Shown here: piece after piece, positions 56,753-64,000 of the stretch
Layout: every line of letters starts with the position of its first letter
Numbering within the stretch: position 1 is the first letter of the stretch
DNA from: Triticum aestivum
Taxonomy: Eukaryota; Streptophyta; Magnoliopsida; Poales; Poaceae
Length of the DNA: 64,000 bases
Reading direction: 5' to 3'
NCBI RefSeq assembly: GCF_018294505.1
Contig: NC_057804.1
Coordinates: 251,946,219 to 252,010,218, forward strand
The notes under the pieces: generated by a model
Databases searched by the model: none
What the model was told of the DNA's origin: nothing
Seen by the model: only the letters and a program-made list of their open reading frames with translations
Program-made: the position numbers and the translations under genes

Positions 56753-57065
56753 TTTTGCGGTAAGCCACACCCCTCCCGATCAACAGGACCCCTGTTTCAA
56801 CCCTAGCGCTCCAACACAAGTCCGTTTCGTCCGTTTTGCGGTACGCCACACCCCTCCCGATCAACAGGACCCCCGTTTCGACCGTAGGAGGTCCGTTTCC
56901 TCCGTTTTGCGGTACGCCACACCCCTCCCGATCAACAGGACCCCTGTTTCGATCGTAGGAGGTGTGTTTCCTCCGTTTTGCGGTACGCCACACCCCTCCC
57001 GATCAACAGGACCCCGTTCCGAACATAGGAGGTCTGTTTCCTTCATTGTGCGGTACGCCAGGCCT
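56753..57065. repeat. ~75-bp tandem repeat, four to five copies
   Basis: Units starting gttttgcggtacgccacacc begin at about 56753, 56831, 56903 and 56978 with a partial copy at 57048. Each contains ctcccgatcaacaggacccc. The open frames across them are a by-product of the repeat. Confidence 0.85.
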
Positions 57066-57469
57066 CGTTTCCATCGCCTGTTCCATCCAAGCTGGTTGGC
57101 TCCCATGCGTTCCGTTGCCTCCCGATGAACACGACGCATTTCGTTTCCTCCCCATCAACACGACGCATTCCATTGCCTCCCCATGAACACGATGACAACT
57201 CTGTTTCTCCGTTCCGACCCAGCCATGTACACGAGCCTTGCCCGTACGTATGCGCGAGTAGGCGTTCGAGACCCCGCCCGTATGTACATATGTGACCGTA
57301 TTTTCTTTCTTGCACCCTGGCCGTTGTACGTACGTGTACATGCTATGTGCGCGCCTCTACTATGACACGTGCGCGCCTCTACATCGACTAGTATATATGT
57401 ACGTACACGTTCGCGACCAGAATGACAATGCTACGTACGCTTCGACCAGGTGGGTCCCGACTATCAGGC

Positions 57470-57680
57470 ACTTCCTTGCCTGCGAAGATGTAGCTGGTGG
57501 GTCCCAGCAGTCAGGGGGGCGAATCATTTTTTTTGCCCGGACGCACTTCGTTGCGCGCAAAGATGTAGCTGGTGGGTCCCAGCAGTCAGGGGGCAAATCG
57601 TTTTTTTTGCCCAGACGTACTTCCTTGCGTGCGAAGATGTAGCTGGTGGGTCCCAGCAGTCAGGGGGGCGAATTGTTTTT
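57470..57680. repeat. ~77-bp tandem repeat, three copies
   Basis: Each copy holds cttccttgcgtgcgaagatg followed by tagctggtgggtcccagcag and tcagggggg. The same phrases recur singly further right (58350, 60700), linking them to the long units. Confidence 0.8.
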
Positions 57681-57769
57681 CTCGCAAATACGGTGGCCCA
57701 TCAGGTGGGTCCTCGCTAGCAGGTGGATGAATAATTATTTTGCACGTAAGAGGGAGGCACTTCCTTGCT

Positions 57770-60700
57770 GCGGTCGTGGACCAAGCTGTCAGCCTCTCCA
57801 CGTACAATCCACGCCCGATGGAAGCCATTCCTTGACCACGTTGACCACACCGCGCCGAGAGTACCAGGATGGTGGACGACGGCAAGGCCTAGGAAGGGGA
57901 CGAGGCGAAGCCGGGAACACACGGCAGTGGATGCCCACGCGTAGAGGAGTACGAGGGTTCACTGGTTCGCTGCGGTGTGAGGCTGCCGTCGCCGCAGAAT
58001 AACAGGGGGTGTGGGTGAGTAGAGGGATGGCCTGGCCAGCGGTGGGAGTAGTAGGGGGCGGTGAAGCCTCCGCCGCATCGCAGCTGGCCATGGGAGGCAG
58101 GAGCACGAGGAACGGCCGGCGCTGGTTTGGGCGGCTGGAGCAAGAAGACCAGAGGTTGAAGAAGCACTACGGCCGTTGGATGGATATCATACGGTCCCTG
58201 GAGCTAGAATCGTGCATATTGACTAAGTTGACAAAGCACTCCATCCCCGTCAACTTAGTAGGCCCAGAAGTCAGCCTGCCACTATACTGGGTCCCAGCTA
58301 ACAGGAAGAGTATTCATTTTTTTGTGCATTATAAGGAGGCACTTCCTTGCGTGTGAAGATATAGCTGGTGGGTCCGAGCTGTCAGCGGCGGTAACGTTTT
58401 TTCGCTAAATACAGAGGCCCTTTCGATGGGTCCCTGATGTCAGGTGGAGGAACCATTATTTTGCGCGTAATAAGGAGGCATTTCCTTGCGTGTGGCCGTG
58501 GACCCAGCTGTCGGCCTCTCCACGTACAGTCCACTTCAGATGCATGTCGGTCGTTGACCATGTTGACCAGGCCGCGCCGAGAGCACCAGGGTGGTGGACG
58601 ACGGCGAGGCCTAGGAAGGGAACGACACGGAGGCAGGGAAGACTCGGCAGTTGTTTCCCACGCGGAGGGGAGTACGACTGTACGAGGGTTTACTGGTTCG
58701 TCTGCCGTCACCGGAGAATAACAGCAGGTGTGGGTGAGTAGAGGGATGGCTAGGCCAGCGATGGGATTATGGTGGGGCGGTGAGGTTAGCACGGCAGCAG
58801 AGTCGGCCGCGGGGAGGAGGGAGCAGGCAGTCCCGCCGGCGCTTGTTTGAGCGGCTGGAGCAGGAAGAGCAGAGATTGAAGAAGCACGACGGCCATTGGA
58901 TGGCCATCCAACAGTCACTGCTTGTGCGTCAACCTTTTTTTCGGAAAGCCTCAAATCTGTGGAAAACAGCATACAGCCCATCTGCCATTATTTCTAATAA
59001 TTTACAGCCCATTTGCTAATTCTTAAGGTTTTTTTGGAGCCCATATTCTTTTTGTTAGCATTACAGCCCATATTGTGTCCACGGTTAAAAAATTATACGA
59101 AAATTTGCATATTTCGGTGCGGTCCAAACTGTTTTTAATCCCAAAATTTTGACTCACATTCAAACTGATTTTAAAAATAAATGTATATCAATATAAAATC
59201 CAGCGAATTCTCCACGCATAAAAATTAATGTAATTTAAAATCTCGAAATGAAGAAAAAGATATTTGAAACTAATTGCCGGTTTGATGTGTTTTAAAAATG
59301 TACAGCCCATTTCTCATTACTGATGGGCCATTTTATCGGCCAGCCGAATGAAAGCTCTCCTCGTATTGAAAGATTTGCAACCCAAGAGGCCTAACAAAGT
59401 GACTTACTTGGCAAATCACAAAAAAACTGGGTTGTGGCCAAGGACCCAGCTGTCAGCCTCTCCACGTACAGTATTCTTCCGATGGAAGTCGTTCCTTGAC
59501 CATGTTGACCACGCCGCGTGGAGAGCACCACGGCGGTGGACAACGGCGAGGCCTAGGAAGGGGACGACGTGAAGCCGGGGAATACGCGGCAGTGGAAGCC
59601 CGCACAGAGAGGAGTACGAGGGTTCACTGGTTCGACTGCGGTGTGAGGCTGCCGTCGCTGCAGGGTCTGGCCAGCGGTGGGAATAGTAGGGGCGGTGAGG
59701 CCTCCACGGCAGCACAGCCGGCCACGAGTGGCAGGAGCATGAGGCACGACCGGCGCTGGTTTGGGCGGCTGGAGCAACAAGACCAGAGGTTGAAGAAGCA
59801 CTACGGCCGTTGGATGGATATCGTACGGTCACTGGAGCTAGAATTATTCATATTGACTAAGTTGACAAAGCCCTTCGTCCCCGTCAACTTAGTAGGCCCA
59901 CCAGTCAACCTCCCACCGAGGTGGGTCCCAGCTAGCAGGGGGAGTATTCATTTTTTTGTGCGTAATAAGGAGGCACTTCCGATGGGTCCAAGCTGACAGC
60001 AGGGGGAACGTTTTTTTCACGAAATACGGTGACCCGTCAGGTGGGTCCCAACAGTCAGGGGGCAAACATTTTTTCGCAAAATACGATGGCCCGTCCAGTG
60101 GGTCCCTGCTGTCAGTTGGAGGACTCATTATTTTCCGCGTAATAACGAGGCACTTACTTGCTGCGGTCGTGGACCCAGCTGAGACTCTCCATGTATAGTA
60201 TACTTCCGATGGAAGTCGTTCCTTGACCACATTGACCTCGCCGCATTCCGTTGCATGCATGCGTCCATGGGCGTGGTGCGTCCCCACTGTCAGCCTCTCA
60301 CGTACAGTCATCTTCCGATGACTCTCGGTTGTTGACCATGTTGACCATACCGTGCCAAGCGCACCCAGACTGGAACGACCTGGAGAAGGGGAAGACGGGG
60401 TAGTGCAGTCGTAGATGGAGAAGAGTGGGAAACTTTGCTGGTTCGGGTGCGCGGCAGCAACAGCCGCTGTGCCGCCCACGGGAGACAGGAGCAAGAACAG
60501 AGGTTGAAGAAGGAGCACGGCTGTTGGATTAACATCCAACGGTCCAGCTGCTAGAATCATTTGTTGATTAAGTTGACAAAGCCGTGCGTACACGTCCGCT
60601 TAGTAGGCCCACAAGTCAGTCACCAAATCTGACGGGTCCTAGCTGTCAATGGGATGAATAAATTTTTTCGAAAAACAAGGAGGCACTTCCTTCCGTGCGA

Positions 60701-61260
60701 AGATACAGCCGGTGGGTCCCAGCTGTCAGGTGGAGGATACATTTTTTTCAGGTTAATAAGGAGGAACTTTCCTTGCATGCGACCATGGACCTCGTGGGTC
60801 CCAGGCGTCAGGCTCTCCACGTACAGTCCTCTTCCGATGACTCTCATTTGTTGACCACGCCGCACCGAACAAAGCGAGGCGGTGGACAACGGCGAGGCCC
60901 CGGGCGGGAACGACTCGGAGATGGGAAAACGCGACAGTGGAGTCACAGATTGAGAGGAGGAGAAGGGTTATAACTGGTTCTGTTGCGGCATGCAGCTGTA
61001 GTCTGTGGAGAATAACAGGAGGTGTCGAGGGGTGGAGGGATAGCGCTTCGCAGTGATGCGTGCTAAGCAGAGCCGCTAGCCGCTGGAAGCCAGACCAGGC
61101 GGTCCCGGCGGCGCTGGACGAAGAAGACGACAGATTGAAGGTGCATGCCGGCCGTTGGATATAAATCCAATGGCTGTGGATGACACAATCATTTGTTGAC
61201 AAAGTTGACAACGCCCTGTGTAGGCTTCGACCAATTGGCCCACATGTCAGCCTGCAAAAA
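57770..61260. repeat. Five diverged copies of a 0.6-0.9 kb unit in CACTA 3
   Basis: Each unit has, in order, cctctccacgtacagt, ttgaccatgttgacca, a G-rich block, cagaggttgaagaagcac, and ggccgttggatggatatc, then aagttgacaaag and aggcccac. The gttgaagaagcac anchor is at about 58145, 58866, 59780, 60493 and 61130. Around it each unit has a short hairpin of the form CCGTTGGAT...ATCCAACGG. The unit at 58500-58930 lacks the distal part and is followed by AT-rich cagcccatttg repeats. Confidence 0.8.
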
Positions 61261-61269
61261 TGTGGCATA

Positions 61270-62087
61270 TATTTAACCCATTTTTTCTAGAATGTACAGT
61301 CCATTTGCTGGGCTGGGTGAACAAATAATTTCACGTCAATCAGGCCCATTTATATTTTCTAAGAAATCCCAGCCCATTTGCACTTCAGTGAAATACACGT
61401 ATTAGGTGGGCTCGTTATATATATAATGTTATGTTAGAAGGAGCAATTAATATCAAAGAATAAACCGGAGAGGCACATTTTTTATATATAATTAAGAATT
61501 AGCGAGTTATTGCTCAAAATAAATTGGACACATCATTACTTTTATAAGAGACAATACAACAGAAAAGGTAAACATTCATATCAAACTCATGTTCACATGA
61601 CACGTTCATATTCATAGCCAACATTCACTATCAACAACTCAAAAGATTCATATATGCACAAGCTCAGCATATCTATGCATCCAAATGATTGATAGATCAC
61701 ACGACAATATTCATACATAGTTCACAAAAAGATTCAGATATACACATCTTCAGTATGTTTATGCATCCAAATGATTGAGATCACAGCCAATATGATCCGT
61801 GGATGAACTTTAATTACCTAGGGCACAGACTGGTAAATGGTGTTCAATCGGAGGTACTTCTTGCTAAAATTGGTTCTTGTACGAGTAAACTATCGAGTAC
61901 ATAAGAGGTAGCACAGACAATCTGAACTTTGGTTGTAGGTTTATCCTCAAATAGTGGCCTTGTGCCGAGGGAGGTTTGAGCAACTTGGCCACTACTTTCA
62001 TCCAACTAGTTTACTGGCTCATCTTGGTCCTGTATCTCGCCAAAATTCTACATTGCAGACAAGAAAGGAGGCGGTTGAGAAAATGAA
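61270..62087. other. AT-rich transition between CACTA 3 repeats and gene
   Basis: It contains cagcccatttg-type subterminal words to about 61390, then AT-rich sequence. A block at 61850-61920 (ggtacttcttgctaaaattg, gagtacataa) is a diverged duplicate of 62365-62425 in the gene, so the last exons may extend into it. No clear frame. Confidence 0.35.
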
Positions 62088-62432
62088 CTACCCAAATTTT
62101 TTGTGCAGTTCAACTGAAATGGAGCATCCTTGGCATGCAGACTGATTAAGTGCCAGATGAATATACGCGTCAACCAACTTGTCTGGAATCTTTAGACTCC
62201 ATGCCATATAGTTCGCTACCATATGTGACGATAACCAAAAGGCACAAGTTGGGACCAAAGACTGGACTGCGTATTTCTGGGCTATGCACCAAGCAATATT
62301 TTTGGCGTTCACTCTCCTAATACTTGGAGTTTGACAATTGGTTGACGCTGGTTGATACTCGAATGAATATAGGCACTTCTTGTCAACATCGATGCTTGTC
62401 TGAGTGAACTTTGGAGTACATAGCAGCAGCAT
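62088..62432 (-). CDS. CACTA 3 gene, candidate terminal exon
   Basis: A 114-codon frame (minus strand) ends CSISVELHKKFG and TAG. The ending motif SI-VELHK recurs in four upstream positions (62448, 62751, 63163, 63290), so the gene grew by exon duplication. The middle (AWSLKIPDKLVDAYIHLALN) is plausible protein sequence but matches no family I know. A TnpA-class role is inferred from the position near the subterminal repeats. Confidence 0.35.
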   Translation of the reverse strand: MLLLCTPKFTQTSIDVDKKCLYSFEYQPASTNCQTPSIRRVNAKNIAWCIAQKYAVQSLVPTCAFWLSSHMVANYMAWSLKIPDKLVDAYIHLALNQSACQGCSISVELHKKFG

Positions 62433-62447
62433 AAGTACCTGTCCATC

Positions 62448-62486
62448 TGATCAGTTTGTGCAGTTCTACTGAAATCACCCGATGTA
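62448..62486 (-). CDS. CACTA 3 gene, VELHK exon copy 2
   Basis: The minus-strand frame VISVELHKLIRWTG ends at a donor (atggacag/gtacttatg). Its acceptor is not clear. It is one of five copies of the same short exon. Confidence 0.35.
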
Positions 62487-62632
62487 ATGATTTGCCTGCG
62501 AGTTCAGGCTCCAAATTACTCCGTTATGAAATCAGCAAACAGTAGCACAATACCAAATTACCAATACATATAACAGGCACAATAATCAGGATAAAGACCA
62601 GTACCAACCTGTGTGAGGTAGCATATCAATTA

Positions 62633-62857
62633 CTATTTCCTTTGACTGGAAGCCGAGATAAGCCAAGCGACTGACCGCAAAGGAAGAAAGCAAGAGGAGA
62701 TTAGCAACTGATAGGAAAGGACGGAAGCTGTCGAGGCAATGAAGCACCCAAAGTTTTTGTGCAGTTCCACCAAAATCGAGCATTCCTGTTGGCACATATA
62801 TTGAGAGAGTGAGATTACTGTAATAGTGGGACTAGTTGATGAAACATACACTAACAA
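62633..62857 (-). CDS. CACTA 3 gene, VELHK exon copy 3 with extension
   Basis: The frame contains CSILVELHKNFGCFIASTAS, the best-preserved copy of the motif (62751-62789). The upstream part (MLVYVSSTSPTITV) may be intron. Borders not resolved. Confidence 0.35.
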   Translation of the reverse strand: MLVYVSSTSPTITVISLSQYMCQQECSILVELHKNFGCFIASTASVLSYQLLISSCFLPLRSVAWLISASSQRK

Positions 62858-63162
62858 ACAGAAGCACCCTCACTATCTTAATGGGTAAAGTTAGCAACAT
62901 AGTTGTCTTGCTTAAAGAGAGGTATTAGTTTATTTAATCAGTGCCAATTAGCTCAACTCAACACTCAAAGCATTGCCATTTATCATAAGTTGCAAAACTT
63001 AAAAGTGCAAAGATAAAGGAGTTTCTCATTACAGTAGCACGATACAATAGAGATGACAACAAACTAATATGGATGAAGGACTTAGGCCCATAACAACCTG
63101 AGAAAAAAAGCTTACTCATGTAGTCCCATAAGAGATGAGAAAGCACTCACTGGAATCACACA

Positions 63163-63325
63163 ATAGTATATATTTTTGTGCACTTCAAATATATGGTTGA
63201 AATCACTCTTGTTTACCAATGCTGAGATTATATCGAAAGATTATCAAGAACTTCCAGCAGAGTTAAAGCGCTAGCTGGGATACAGTTCATTGTATTGTCT
63301 TGTGTAGTTCCACTAAAATGTATGA
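63163..63325 (-). CDS. CACTA 3 gene, VELHK exon copies 4 and 5
   Basis: Copy 5 (about 63290-63325) reads SYILVELHKTIQ and copy 4 (about 63163-63200) reads IFEVHKNIYY in the same strand. Copy 4 is the most diverged. Both are short, with unclear borders. Confidence 0.3.
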
Positions 63326-63732
63326 TTGGCACAACATGATCCCTATTTGCACAAGTAGGAACAAGGTGAAACCTTCATTAGCTTAGTGAGAAAGGATAGG
63401 AAGACATTAGCATATTACTCAAACAGTAGCATCAAATTCATGATGGACAATACGCAAAACATTGCCTCATTGAACCAATGGCAATAAATTGACATGCAAA
63501 ACAATAGCACTATTATGTCATGAGACTAGTAATATTCCCTCCCTGCTCCACCACATGATTCGCCTCCATAGACAAACATTCACATGTACATGATTCAGCA
63601 TAGGGTCCTACTAAAGATTTGTTTAACTCCAACCGGAGAATTAGGCAGTAATAAATTAGTGGTACTTAAGTACTCCTAATTAACTAAGTGAGACAGCAAA
63701 AGTGGAAGGGCTCCCTGGAGGATCGTCTCACA
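63326..63732. other. AT-rich, probably intron of the CACTA 3 gene
   Basis: No frame or repeat recognised between the VELHK copies and the basic exon. Confidence 0.3.
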
Positions 63733-63890
63733 TGTAAGGTAGTCATTGTCGGAGCCCTTGAATAGCCTCGACTGAGGCCTCTGGCTTCAGCAAGATCGCC
63801 TTGGCGCTGTTTATTCTTCTTATTCTTCCTCTTCATGCTCTGTTTCTCTTTCTCCTCACCAGTTGGTGAAACCAAGTACATGATTGGCCT
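63733..63890 (-). CDS. CACTA 3 gene, basic exon with nuclear-localisation-like stretch
   Basis: The acceptor (ctgaattag) at 63891 and a donor (cttacat/gtgagacg) near 63732 enclose a frame reading MYLVSPTGEEKEKQSMKRKN and KKNKQRQGDL. The Lys/Arg cluster resembles a nuclear localisation signal or DNA-contacting tail, as expected in a CACTA-encoded DNA-binding protein. No family recognised. Confidence 0.4.
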
Positions 63891-64000
63891 TCTAATTCAG
63901 AATTGGTTTTGTCAGTGAGGGAGTACAAGTGTACTAGTAAAAAACAACATTATTTTCTCATGGCAGTCGGAAAATAGAGATGAACACATGCATTAAATAT

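Larger units (their letters stand above)
55865..64000 (-). mobile_element. CACTA transposon 3 (right end outside window)
   Basis: It begins CACTACACAAAAATGACACA, a CACTA terminus of another subfamily, with cta before it as a possible TSD. Over 5 kb of subterminal repeats follow, then a minus-strand gene with repeated exons. As in CACTA 2, the visible left TIR is therefore the 3' end. It interrupts a LARD-type LTR. Confidence 0.65.

Noticed and set aside
56301..57315. Several 90-230-codon frames on both strands
   Set aside because: They coincide with tandem repeats (period a multiple of three or nearly so) and have no protein-like composition.
1..64000. CRISPR arrays, rRNA genes, organellar DNA, bacterial operons
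   Set aside because: No direct repeats with unique spacers, no rRNA or plastid motifs, and eukaryotic splice signals and LTR/CACTA structures throughout.

Overview
The window is a gene-poor, transposon-packed stretch of a large grass genome, almost certainly from the Triticeae (wheat, goatgrass or barley type). I infer this from the repeats: a non-coding LTR element with LTRs over 4 kb (a LARD), Gypsy LTRs I recognise from memory as Sabrina/Wham-like and Fatima-like, and CACTA DNA transposons with CACTAC termini and GGCCC-rich subterminal repeats. Family names are from memory; the structures (LTRs, TSDs, PBS, PPT, TIRs, splice frames) were read from the sequence.

Layout. 1-15551 is read as the 3' part of CACTA element 1: a minisatellite and GC-rich sequence at the left edge, a four-exon plus-strand gene (12636-13901) and a repeat-rich subterminal zone ending in the TIR at 15551. 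A complete 11.1 kb LARD (706-11788, minus strand, perfect 5-bp TSD cagcg) is inserted in it. 15552-20933 holds older Gypsy pieces and relics of a minus-strand gene. 20934 to about 36300 is CACTA element 2, the same family in opposite orientation, with a minus-strand multi-exon gene. A complete Fatima-like Gypsy element (21828-30264) is inserted in its subterminal zone. That element carries a decayed gag-pol on the plus strand and a spliced antisense gene on the minus strand.

36300-39244 is a patchwork with the only host-gene remnant, a frameshifted F-box/FBD gene fragment (37310-38277). 39245-52568 is a minus-strand Gypsy array in which units share LTRs (LTR, internal, partial LTR, internal, LTR, internal); its units encode Gag and protease only. 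52569-55864 is the front part of another LARD-related LTR, cut at 55865 by CACTA element 3. Element 3 fills the rest of the window with tandem repeats, five diverged copies of a 0.6-0.9 kb unit, and a minus-strand gene with reiterated exons.

Order of events by nesting: CACTA 1 went into a Sabrina-like element and was then hit by the LARD. CACTA 2 went into a Wham-like LTR and was then hit by the Fatima-like element. The LARD-like LTR went into the Gypsy array and was then hit by CACTA 3. LTR divergence counted by hand is about 4.4% in a 315-bp sample of the LARD LTRs and about 7% over the whole 482-bp Fatima-like LTRs. No rRNA, CRISPR, organellar insertion or intact host gene was seen.
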